Source: Pseudisothecium myosuroides (taxonomy: Eukaryota > Streptophyta > Bryopsida > Hypnales > Lembophyllaceae). Taken from it: a stretch of DNA of 64,000 nt. The number at the start of each line of letters is the position of its first letter. The stretch's first letter is position 1. A program made the translations under genes and the position numbers. This document shows positions 1 through 11,296 of the stretch, piece by piece. Below the pieces are notes generated by a model. That model saw only the letters and a list, made by a program, of their open reading frames with translations. It searched no databases and had not been told where the DNA came from. The stretch spans positions 8,184,001 to 8,248,000 of the forward strand of contig OX637293.1 of assembly GCA_951799445.1 (NCBI GenBank), given 5' to 3'.

Positions 1-140
1 TTATATACTCTACTTTAAGGTATGTCATCCTATTATGGCCAATCTACAAATAGTTGTATTATGTCCATTTAAGAAGCTTAAGCGATTATTCACTATAATA
101 ATGAGGGAACATACATTTACAAGATGTTATAGTGGCATTT

Positions 141-324
141 TTAGGGTGTGAGTGACTACTTGAAAATGACTCTGCCGCCACAATAGGATCATGTATTGTT
201 AAGATGTAAAGCCATAAGAGAATGTGACCACTTTAGGGTGTGAGTGATTACTTAATAATGACTCTATAGCCACAATAGGATTATGTATTATTAAAATGTA
301 AAGCCATAAAAGAATGCGGCCATT
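141..324. repeat. Tandem pair of ~92-bp units
   Basis: Two adjacent units (141-232 and 233-324) both begin TTAGGGTGTGAGTGA and share the motifs CACAATAGGAT, ATGTATT and AAAGCCATAA in the same order. The second unit is followed by another TTTTAGGG, so a third unit may have started and decayed. No coding potential is seen. Confidence 0.7.
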
Positions 325-651
325 TTAGGGCCTCAAGATTATGACCATTTAAGTTTGGTAAAATAACCATTACAAGTGCACTTATTGTTGGTTTTGGCGT
401 ATTCTAGTGACACTTATGGATTTGAGCTTCAAAAATGACTTCAAAACTTTATAATTAAGTCTTGACTGTCAAAAACATACAACTTACCTTTCTATTACCT
501 TGTACATTGCTTCTCCATATGAGAATTTTTTTGGGATACTGCCACCATTTCCTAAAGAATCAAACCAGAAATCATGTCCACAAAAGGATAGTTTACCTTA
601 ATTGGAAAAGAAGATATCAATTTACACAATCAATGTATATATGTAGTATTG

Positions 652-1416
652 TATAACGAGGCAATAGTCATCTCCATGCAAAGAAGGTATTATGCTTTGC
701 TAGCATATGCTTGGGAAGTGTTTGGGGCCTCTTGTCATGTGAGATCGGTGGGCAAAAAACACACTAGATGACAAGAAGATCCCACCAATTGTCTTGCCGG
801 CCTTGGTAAGCAGAAAAAGAGGATTTCATGTTTCACCAAAATCGGTGAACAACTCCATTGGTGGAGATTGGTCTACCTTGAAGGAAATCAATACGTGTGC
901 TATTCTTACTCAATCTTTTCCCACCCACTGGGTCCACATGTCAATGCAATTGCCCCTTTGAACACTGTAGCTCCCCCCACGAACTTTGGGCAATGGTCTC
1001 ACATGGCATGAGGCCCTTATTAGTTACTTCAAGGATTGAGTTTGGCTAAGGGAGCCATAGAAGACAATTTTATCCACTATAGAAGTCCCCTTTTTTAAGG
1101 ATGCAAAAGGGACCCTTACTTCATTGGTAAGCAATGTTGTGGTAATCTTTTGTGTTGTGCACAATTTTTTGACCCCAATTTCTACAAAAATATACTTGAG
1201 TACATAACATTGAATACCGAGGCAATAGTCCTCTCCATGATACAAAGATGTTATGCTTCCCTAGATGCTTGTGAAGGACTTATCAGTTAATGCAAGGATT
1301 GGGGTTGGCTGAGGAGCCACCAATACGACAGTTTTGTTCACTGTAGGCTCGTAGGGATCCCGTTTTCAAGGATGCAAAAGGAACTCCTGCTTCATTGGTA
1401 AACAATGTTATGTAAG
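652..1416. repeat. Imperfect dispersed duplication
   Basis: The segment GAGGCAATAGTC..TCTCCATG occurs near 658 and again near 1217. The segment CAAGGATTG..GTTTGGCT followed by AAGGATGCAAAAGG and CTTCATTGGTAA occurs near 1030-1146 and again near 1290-1416. The copies are clearly related but diverged; no reading frame explains them. This looks like an old duplicated intergenic repeat. Confidence 0.45.
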
Positions 1417-2303
1417 ATAAACCAGTCAATGACAAGCAAAAGACCCATCATAACTTGTTCTTTTTCTCTTTTTTTTTGACAGGAATGAAACGGAATTTCC
1501 TTGAGAAAAAGTACATATAACTTATTCTTTTCAGTTGTCTCCCAGACCATCTCACAAGCCTGTTGAATGGCCCTGGCATGAATTTAGTTGACAATGTGTG
1601 TCCCCATTTCCAACGGAAGCCTGAGCCGAGAAGTTGTACTGGAGCTGCCTGTACCCCAGGTGACAAGTGACAATAAAGCTTCTGCAGCAGTTGCGTCCAT
1701 GGGTGAAATTTCAGCATCCCAAGCAGTGGTGGGGATGGTCGAAAAAAGTCAAAAAAACCAGTTGAATTTTTAAAATATTTTTGGGGAAAAACATCCTCAG
1801 TTGATCCTTTCAATGGTCACTGACTGTGCGGAAGTTCTGCAAGTGGGTTAATTTACTGTGCCATTTGTCAGGGACAGCGCAGTCATTCTATTTTGGGCTC
1901 AGATGCCAAAAATACAAGCGTTGAGAGCATCTCCGTCCTACCCACCGTTAAAATGGGCCCGCCAATGGATTTGGGAGATGGCCGTAATGGCTTGGTAAAA
2001 TTCAACCACCAATGGTACCGTAGTTGCACATGTAGAGGCATTGGGCTTGTAGATTTGTCCTCTCGCCTAGCAGAATTTCGGTTTGTATAGGATATCTTTA
2101 CAATCCCTTCTGTTTGTTGGTTTTTATATTTCGACCAATTAGGGATCAATGTGAAAGCCACAGGTTTTCTCTATGGCCGCCCCACGGCCTTCAAACTGTC
2201 CCTTTAGCGTCTTGCCATCTGTAGCGATAGGCACAATGCATATGTCGAAAGATAAGAACTATTTCAGAAATGAAGAGATTAGATTGTGTCATTTTTTTTT
2301 GGG
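1417..2303. other. Intergenic, no recognised feature
   Basis: Short overlapping frames on both strands (for example 1448-1813 and 1883-2161) have no recognisable protein family or splice context. Nothing else was identified. Confidence 0.5.
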
Positions 2304-2305
2304 TA

Positions 2306-2556
2306 CTCCCTCCGTTCCAAAATGATTGTCCACAATTTTGTTGGTGTTTTTTTGAGCCAATTTTATTGATCATATTGTGAAGAATGTAATTAAGAAAGGT
2401 TTCAAACTTTATATGACTACAATCAATGGAGAACATTTCATGAGTTTATTGCAACCTAATTAAAATTAGCCACATCAAAATATTTTTTTGACCTACTCAA
2501 AACAACCTAAAAAAACATGACATTCAAAGTGGACAATCATTTTGGGATGGAAGGAG
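2306..2556. mobile_element. Stowaway-like MITE (Tc1/mariner type)
   Basis: The left end reads CTCCCTCCGTTCCAAAATGA and continues TTGTCCAC. The right end reverse complement reads CTCCTTCCATCCCAAAATGA and continues TTGTCCAC, so the terminal inverted repeat is 28 bp with few mismatches. The 251-bp element is flanked by TA at 2304-2305 and 2557-2558. CTCCCTCCGTTCC ends with a TA duplication are the hallmark of plant Stowaway MITEs, which are mobilised by Tc1/mariner transposases. The interior is AT-rich and non-coding. Confidence 0.9.
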
Positions 2557-2766
2557 TATTTTGCTAAAGTATCTGAGAATTCATGGAACTCGTGAACTAG
2601 GTTGTTGTGATTGGTTGTTGTCATTGTGTTGAGAGTCAAAACAATCCAAAAATTGTGAAAAAATCTAAAAGTGTTCCATGATCACACAAACTTGCACCTT
2701 GGTGTTTTATAATAGTATAGAAAATATGTACAAATTCTATAAAAGTTGAATCCCCATACTAGAGAT

Positions 2767-2850
2767 GTGTAGAAGATTTAGTATACTATGATTAATGTGA
2801 TTAATGCTAGACATTAGTCACATTAGTCACAATGTACTAAATCTTCCACA
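2767..2850. repeat. Imperfect hairpin (foldback)
   Basis: The arm GAAGATTTAGTATACTATGA is followed by TTAATGTGATTAATG. After a few loop bases it is mirrored by the complement of GAAGATTTAGTACATTGTGA followed by CTAATGTGACTAATG. The palindrome is about 84 bp. It may be a very short foldback MITE; no target duplication was assigned. Confidence 0.6.
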
Positions 2851-2982
2851 ATATTTACCTCTTGATTTACAAAATCGTCCAAGACATTTCCAAAAGTTGC
2901 AATAAAACCTAAATAGACATCCTAATATATGGAATTGGACATGGTAACACAAAATTTTATTTATTTATGGGTTGGAAATTAA

Positions 2983-3889
2983 TCCCTAAAGGACCATTGT
3001 TCCTTTGAGGGACAAATGGGATTTCAGGCAAGTACCTACAGGCTAAATTTTTGTTGTGATTTTTTTAAACTTTTTTTGAAGATAGAAAAGCTGATAAGCT
3101 TTGCGAGAGTATAATTTTTTTCACAATTGGTGCCGGGAACAACAATTTTGACCAAATAAGCTCAAAATATGGGACGGGGGGCAACAAAAAAAAATTTGCA
3201 AAAATTTGAATTAAAAAAAAACAAATTCCTTGTAGATTATATTTTTGTCTATCTAGAAAGCTTTAATTCATTTCATTTGAATTTGTTATAAGAAAGTTAT
3301 GGACATTCTTGTTTTTTGGGCAGTTTAGAGCATCTTCTTGGAAAAAATAACTTGTAGGATGCATTTCTAAATGCAATTTTTTCAATTTTTCAAATTTTTT
3401 TTGCATGGTTCAATTTACTTGCTAGAACAATCTCACAATTAGTGCATTTTAATTCCATCTAAAATATATGAATATTTTAGATTTTCCTTCTATCTTGTAC
3501 CTAATTCTACTCAACAATTTTTCTAAGAGTGATAATTAAGTTTTTTTGAATTTTTTTTCCCCTAGACTCTCAACTCAACTCTCCACTAGAAATATTTAAA
3601 GCTCAAGACTCTGTAGTGCAAAAATTTTAAGTTAAAAATGTTTAAAGTCAAAAAATCTAGTCCTGCAATGTGTTGAAAAACATGTTTTTATCACTTTAAA
3701 TGCAGATATCTTGCAATCTGTGCAGTCAAAAATTCTAAAAGAAATTCCACACATTTTTATACTAGTTAGGTGTAAGATTCTACAGTTATATAGGCAAAAA
3801 AAACATTTTTCAAATTTTTTTACTCTTTGCTATAGAAATGGCAGTTTTGAGTTTTTTTTGCAAAAAAAAAGGCCTTGGACCTATAGGAG
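2983..3889 (-). mobile_element. TTAA-flanked element, ~0.9 kb
   Basis: TTAA at 2979-2982 and 3890-3893 brackets ends TCCCTAAAGGACC (left) and, on the other strand, CTCCTATAGGTCC (right). The family's internal signature (AACCGTAGGATCTT) is present on the minus strand as a diverged form near 3770, next to a 'rapidly repeated' AT-rich stretch also seen in 29713-30647 and 31144-32077, to which this copy is most similar. The element is non-coding. Confidence 0.75.
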
Positions 3890-3893
3890 TTAA

Positions 3894-6800
3894 AACAACC
3901 CAAAAATTGTGAATAAATTTGAAAGTGTACCATACTCACATGAACTAGCACCTCGGTGTCATATATAGTAAAGAAATTATATGACTTCATTTCAGGAAAT
4001 TTCCACAAGCTGACAACAAGAATATTCCACTAACAATAGGTCAGCTTGTCAAAGTTTGACGGCCTATCCAATTAAGGGCTCGTTTTTTCTAACCCCGTCC
4101 TACCACCTTCACCCTGACTCTACCATTCTATCCTTGGAAACCCATCCAGATGGCGTATTGTATCCAAGAGGGGTGCATGAGATGCTCTCAAGAAATAATT
4201 GGAGGAAAATGTTAGAGTGTATAACAATTATGTTTTGTTGGAATCTTATGAAATTGTTGTAAATCATTCAAAGGTTGTATTGTAGTCACCAAACTAGCAA
4301 AAATATTATGCAAGTTTCATCATAGATGATTATCTTAACCAAAATATTGAAGCCATCCCGGTGGAAAACAAAAATTAACAAAAATTAAAAGGTGCACGTA
4401 GATGATGGTATTTTATATTTAACCCTTCATCAATGATGGATTCAATCCACTGGTTTCTGAATTAAATTGTAGTATTTTGCATTTTAAGTTTGTGAAATCT
4501 AAAATTTTATTTACATTATATAAATCATTTTAATTTTAGATTCATCTAAACATTCAAAAACAAAATTACCAAAAAAAAACTTAAGTTGGAAAACTATTTC
4601 AAGAAAAATAAAATTATAGTTTACTTTTTGAATTTATCATATTGGTATAAAAATACAATAATTTGAACCAATTTTGTCAATGAAAAATGGAAATTATAAG
4701 GTGCCAAGCTGTGCCAAAGACTATTAAAATTAGCAAGAATGTTTAATGACAATTTAGAAGTAAAACACATTCATGTCTTGAATTCCTTTAGAATGCTTAC
4801 ATCTCAAATACCTCTAATTTAATGTAGAAAACATGCCATGGACTAAAGTTCCATCACCCATTCATAGGTGATGGTTGTTTATATCTACAATACTTATTTG
4901 GGTGGTTCATTGATAGTATAATTATCTACACATATATTCTTGTAACATTTTCAATATCTTGTAGCTTTGAAACGGACCCTTAACAAACATATCTAAAGGA
5001 AAAAATCAACGTATAAAAGGCATATTAATATAAGTATTGATAGTGACCCTTGGAACTTTTGAATCTCAACAAATGTTTTTGAAAGAAAATAAATTCTCAA
5101 CTGTTGGACAAGAGTTTTATGCCAATAATATTTGGAGTTGCAAATTTGCAAATGTTCAATTTAAATTGAAAAATTAATGTTAAACAAATGTTTGAGAAAA
5201 CTAGGCATTAAAGATAATTTATCTAGAAAATACATTTGCTTTGTGAGATTTGAAATTGAAAGGATGTTTGTAGTTTGCTATAACATTAGTGTTTGTTGCT
5301 CAATTGCCTTATGCAAGAACAATTGGGTACAACCCTAAATGATTTCATTAATGAAATTAGTCTTCTAGATAGTTCAATGGTGGAAATACTTTTAGCACAA
5401 TTTTTTGTTCCTTCATTCTACAAAACGGTAATTTTACTTCTTCACTTGCTCTAAATTATTGTCGAGACTACTTTGGCTAATATAACTATGACATGAGTAA
5501 AGTTAGTAAACATGTGTCAATTGATTTGTAGATGTGGTACTATGCAAACTAGAATCATCAATAAGAAAAATATATCTGTCATAACTAATTGAAGGGGTGA
5601 TTATACCAAGACTAGAGCAAAGGCCCAGCAGTGCTAGTATATGAGCCCAAGATTGCAAGCTTGTAAACATTGAGCCCACAATATAGGTACCTATAATATA
5701 GATACCACACATTATAGAAGGTGTATGTATCATAAACACCTGTATAAGATGATTATTTATAATATATATATATCCTATAATCATAAACGGTTTCTATAGT
5801 ATATACACCTATAACATAGGTGTGTGTAGTATTCTAGGCTCATCGGCTCACATTCCTATGCTTATATAATAGCAACCCATGCTTATGCCATTCACTATAA
5901 ATGAGAAGCGTACTTGGAGCCCTCGATGGCCCAAAGCACATAATATTATTTTAGTTTCTAAGAATTTTTATCTCTCTCACCTCATTGAAGTTGGTCTAAT
6001 CCTATAGGGCCATGATGCCTTAAAATCTCACAAAATTTGACTTTGTCTATTCAATTGGACCAAGAGATAATATAAAATGCAACTTAGAATGAAGACTTTG
6101 AAACAATAGTTGTTAAACATGATCAATAGATCATATGCATACAATTGGATCTACTATTGCATTGGTCAATATTTATCAATAAAAATTAAGGTAAAAATTC
6201 AAAATAAATTCCAAAATTAGTTTTAAATCAAATATTTGTAACTTCCACATGAATTTTTTCTTTAAGTTCAATTTTTAAAACTCTAATTATGATGATTTAA
6301 GAAGATTTATATTTTACTTATTTATCAAAGTCATTATTTCAATTAAAAAAGTTACTTTTGAGGTGAAACATATTGGTATCCTTTGAATTTTAGAATACAC
6401 TTGTAGAACAAAATATAAATCTATAAATGTTAAAAAAAACTAACACAAAAATTAAAAAAATAAAATGGAAGAAAAATCACAATTTTATGTTCTTGGGATC
6501 GTTTGCATTCATTTGTTACTTGAAATGTGAATTTCTAGTCCTTAAAGGATTAAGCTCTATGTTGTTGTATCTAGAAACAAATAGCTACATTACCAAGGAT
6601 CCATCCATTTAGTACAACTTCAATTTTTAATAGAGTCCCATTCAAATTGCCTCACATATAGCTCTCACCAATGCAAACCCTCCTCCCTTTCGGTCCAAAG
6701 CCAACAACTACTAAATAAAATCCAACTATAATCTTTCTTACATTACTTTATACTAAGATTGTGCAAAATATCATTACAATTTTTATCTTGTATTTAAGTT

Positions 6801-8266
6801 GGAAGTGTCTTAAACTATTCTAGATTCAATTCTGCATCCTATCATTGATCCCAATTGTATACTTCTTCAAATCCTTTTTAATAAAAATGTGATGTGGAAA
6901 GGTTATGTGAGTAGTGGAAATAGGTGACAATTTAGCCACTTTAAACTATTGATGAGATGGTAATAGACCTATCTAGTGATGGTTAAGCAATTTGCACATT
7001 ATCACATGAGATCGATTATTTAGATTGAATTTTAGATTTGTATGATATTAAATGCTTCTAAGAACTCAATTTTTCGATTGAATTTTGGGTGGTTCACGCC
7101 ATGATACTTATTTGTGGGCATAGGTCAAATAAAAATTGATTACAAATTTTTTAGGGGATGATTATGACCTCTATCTATGAATGATTTGTATACTAAAGGC
7201 ACCATTCTTTTAATATTCATCGAAGATGCAAATTCTATCATAAAAATATGATATGACTTGGATTTGACTCCTCTCAAATTTGTCAATGCACACAAATATT
7301 GTGTTACAATAGTAATTGTATCCAAAGTGTTTATGTGGCCTCGCATGTGGCAAACTACTAAAAAAGCTTGGTATAGTGAATGGTACAAAAAGGCTGACAA
7401 AACTTGAACATTAGAGGCTAAGTAAATTAGGGCTTTAACATGAGTCTATAATTAATTAATTTTTTTTACATTCTATTTTCTTCCTATGTACATACAACCT
7501 AATTCAAAATCTTACAGAAATAATATTGAGCATCCAATGACTATACAACTAAAAATAAACACATTTATTCATCCATTTCTATGTAGCTCTTGCAATAAGC
7601 TTTTAAAAACATTCATCATCTACCTACTAAATATTGGTTCTTTTACAAATTAATCCCTAATCCAAGGGGGTGACTTAGAAAAATTTAGCATGTTACATGT
7701 GGCCAAAGATATAGTACATTTTATTCTTTGCTCCTAAATTTTAGAAAAAATATTTGAGGTAATATATTATAGAAAAAATAGGTGAATCACAATTATAATA
7801 AATATATGAACATGAATAATCTATCCAATTTGATTTTTTTAGATTTAGTATACCATGAAGTAAAGGAATTCTAAGCTGGGGCTATAAGTAGGACCATATT
7901 TTATGATCATATCTTTGACTTCATACTTGAATGATTCAATTGTATATCAATTTCATGTGAAGGTTGTGGTCCAAATGAAGGTTGTATTACATGTTGTATT
8001 TTAGTTGATTTGATGTTCTATCTTGGTAATTTGTGTTGTTTGGATGTCGGAGTTATATTCATTGTAGACACTAAATATATTTTGAATTCCTACGCAATGG
8101 CATTTACGTATGATAACCTCTTTGTGTCCACAACCTTCATTTGTAGTTTAGTTTGCTAGGTATTTAGCAATGTTCTATAGTACCACTGATATCACGTATT
8201 TTGTGGTATTTTGTTATTTATACGGTATAATTTTGTTACATATAGGGTGCTTCCAATTCAAGATCC
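3894..8266. other. AT-rich intergenic, no recognised feature
   Basis: No convincing gene, tRNA or complete transposon was recognised. The first ~85 bp (3894-3980) resemble 2630-2720 (motif CCAAAAATTGTGAA..AAAAGTGT..CCAT), so the TTAA element at 2983 sits between two related flanks. Frames such as 5503-5784 and 7140-7400 look like chance ORFs. Confidence 0.5.
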
Positions 8267-8270
8267 TTTA

Positions 8271-8991
8271 GGGTTGTTGCAAGAAAGAGTGGTACTAGTT
8301 ACTTGTCACAAGGGGAGTGTCGAAGTTTGTTTTTGCAATAACTTTTGAAGTATGATTCGCATGAACTTGAAATTTTTATAGGAGATGTATGTTGAATGTA
8401 ATCATATCTCACATTTTTCAAAAATTTAAAAATATCATTTTATGTTTAAAAATCAATTAAATTAATTTATTATATTTTGAGTTTGAAGGGTTTTTAGTAC
8501 TATAGAATCCCCAAATTTAGTGATCTAGAGCAAAATTTTCTATGCTCTATTTATATATTAGAAATTCATATTTCTACCAAAGAAAATTTAAGAAAATTTA
8601 ATTTTACGTCCTCTATGTTCATACAAATAGGGCTCCCTTGCGCACACAATTTTGAACATCAAAGAAGGTTTCAAGATCATTCTTTTGGTGAGATGTCTTC
8701 ACTATAAAGTCTTTTCAAATGTCCAATTTTTAATTTCTTTGAATTTTTTTCCCTATTTTTTCCTAATTAAAATGACAAAATATCTATTTTCAGGTGATCT
8801 TGCACTTTTCTAGTTATCCTATTTAGAGAATTATTTTGTGCTTTTCCTTCATATGATACTTTCTTTTTACAGGTGTATACATTGATTATATTTTTATTAA
8901 ATTTGTTTTTTCTAATTTTATAGTAGTCCTTAAAAAATGGCTAAAACGGCCAAAGTGGAACAAAAACGGACACTCTTTCTTGCAAAGACCC
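8271..8991. mobile_element. GGGT-TIR element with 4-bp TSD (TTTA)
   Basis: The left end GGGTTGTTGCAAGAAAGAGT and the reverse complement of the right end GGGTCTTTGCAAGAAAGAGT form a 20-bp inverted repeat with 3 mismatches. TTTA flanks both sides (8267-8270 and 8992-8995). The end resembles that of the nested pair at 27988-29671 (GGGTGATTGCAAGAAACAC), so these look like one transposon lineage. The 721-bp interior is AT-rich and has no transposase. The superfamily is not assigned. Confidence 0.8.
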
Positions 8992-8995
8992 TTTA

Positions 8996-11019
8996 TATAT
9001 AATGAAGTAATTGTATAAAAATTGACCTACCTTTCAAATTCAAAGTAAGTGTATGGTAGTTAAAATTATGACAAATTAGAAAATTAGGTGATGATATGGT
9101 CTATTTAATTAGTCCCCTCTATCAAAATACCCCCATAAATAATATCCCTTGGTCACACGTGATATGCAAATCCCCTTAAGAGTCACCCCCCGTGATCCCT
9201 AATAGTCTAGCATAAAAAGTAGAATGTAGATATGAAGCTTTTAAGGACACAAGAAGAATTTAGACAAAGGTCTTTAGTTTTTTAAGTTTTTTACCCCCAT
9301 TCCTTTATAAATTGATTTATAACCTTGTATAGAAATCATAAACTACCAAGTGACTACAATAGTTACATCATTAATTCCTAAAGGACTAAGGAACCCACTT
9401 TTGTTTTTTTAAGAATTCAAGCAAGTTCTATTGATTTTATATTTTGGATTCTTTTGCATGAAACTTTTATGATAGCTTCTGCTCATCATGTTCTGTGTAT
9501 GAAGCTTCATTGCATGTCGTTTTGAAAAATATTGCAAAGGTTATTATTATTTTTTGGATTTTAATGTCAAATTGGATAGTTAAAAATATGTTTTAAAACT
9601 AAATTAATTAATTTTTTTTGGTTGGATAGAATGATACCTACACAAAAACCTCCGAGCCATTCAATTTTGACTTATAAGTTGAAAGTTACTATATGAGGAG
9701 TTTTGTTTTGCAAGCAACGAGGCAAAAAACATATAAAGTCAATTTTTGAATTCAAATTTGAAAATTTGAAAATAAAAAATAAGCAATATGGGATATATAT
9801 TTCTTGCTAGAATACTTTTACCATTGGAATTAACAATTTTGATATTTTTGTGAAAGTTACTAGTTTTCTTTCATCAAATACTACCATTCCACTATTATAT
9901 AAATTTTTTATAGTCCAATATGCAAATTTCTTTGTTTAAATATTTTCATGTATTTTCAACCCATTTTCCAACATATTTGCACATCTTCAATACATTTTCT
10001 GTTTTTTTCTTAAAATATTGAAAGACTAAATTCTATTTTTAATAAGGGCTAAAAATCTCTACTATTTGAAGTTTAGGCTATTGATCTTGCAATCAGTGGA
10101 GGTTTTCAATCTAAAATTTTGGAAATATGCACTTAAACAAATTGATTAAAAGATACTACCATTGAATTTATTAAAAATTATATATAGATGAATATCATAG
10201 CCTTACTTTGGATATGTATATTTTGAAGCAATTTTGGACTTCAAATCACCGCAAAAATTTAGAGATTAAAAAATAGACAATATTGGCTTTTGCAACATAT
10301 TTGAATATATGCCATCCATATTATACAGCTCCTACAAGGCTAAGGAGAACCAAACCATATCCTTAGCTCCTTAATAAAATGGAAAAAAATTGTTCTTTTC
10401 TACAAATGAAAAATATGAGTTTGTATTTGGATTCAAGGACCCCTAATAGCAAAGAAAGGTAGTAGAGAAGAAAAACTAACCTCCTACAAAATTGGGATTA
10501 GTTTTCCTTAGATGAAGACTTTGATGAGTAAAACATTTAGACTTATTTACCCCAAACCTCTTAAAGTCCTGTAGGAAGGTCATTAAATCATTCAATAACC
10601 TATTGAGTGAAGGTGAAGGATTAACATTAATTACACCTACCAAGAAGACAAAAGTCTTTTTGGTACAATATACTTTCAATCTTTCATTTGCATGTCATAC
10701 AAGAAGGGTGCAAGGTTTGTAGATGAAAGCTTGCCAAACATTGTCAAATAATGCCAAGGGATCCCTCAAAATGCATGATGCCCTCATGATAATAAAAAAA
10801 ACAATTAGAAGTTGCTCCAGTTAAGTACCCATATTTGCAATATATCATAGCCAAGTTATCCAACAATGGCAAGAATAGAACACACTAATTGAGCTATTGA
10901 AGAATTTAAGATTATAACCGAAGTTGCTTCCATGCATGTATTTTGGAGATGTATCTTCTAGATTTTCTAAAATCTTGGAGGGAGGTTATTTATTGGTTTA
11001 GCAATCTTATAACCCCTTT
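8996..11019. other. AT-rich intergenic, no recognised feature
   Basis: Only short AT-rich frames are present (for example 10476-10679 on the minus strand), with no family resemblance. Nothing else was identified. Confidence 0.5.
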
Positions 11020-11022
11020 TTT

Positions 11023-11293
11023 CACTATAAGAAACCCCCGTTTTAGGTGACGAGCCCTAATTTTTTATGACGGATTTTAGGTGATGTCAATGTTGACAAT
11101 CCAAAATTTTTTATGTCAACAAAAATGTCCAACATAACATCAATATTGACAATCCAATGTTTTTATGTCAACATTGATGTTACGTTGGACATTTTTGTTG
11201 ACATAAAAATTTTAGGTTGTCAACATTGACATCACCTAAAATCCGTCATAAAAAATTAGGGCTTGTCACCTAAAACGGGGGTTTCTTATAGTG
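11023..11293. mobile_element. CACTA-type palindromic MITE
   Basis: The element begins CACTATAAGAAACCCCCGTT and ends with the exact complement of that sequence. The inverted repeats continue inward (TTAGGTGAC.AGCCCTAATT, then ATGACGGATTTTAGGTGATG) so that nearly all 271 bp fold into one long hairpin. A 3-bp duplication TTT lies on both sides (11020-11022 and 11294-11296). CACTA ends with a 3-bp duplication are diagnostic of the CACTA (En/Spm) superfamily. It has no coding capacity and must be mobilised in trans. Confidence 0.9.
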
Positions 11294-11296
11294 TTT

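Noticed and set aside
1448..1813. 121-codon minus-strand frame as a gene
   Set aside because: Low similarity to anything known, Lys-rich AT-derived end, and an overlapping frame on the other strand.
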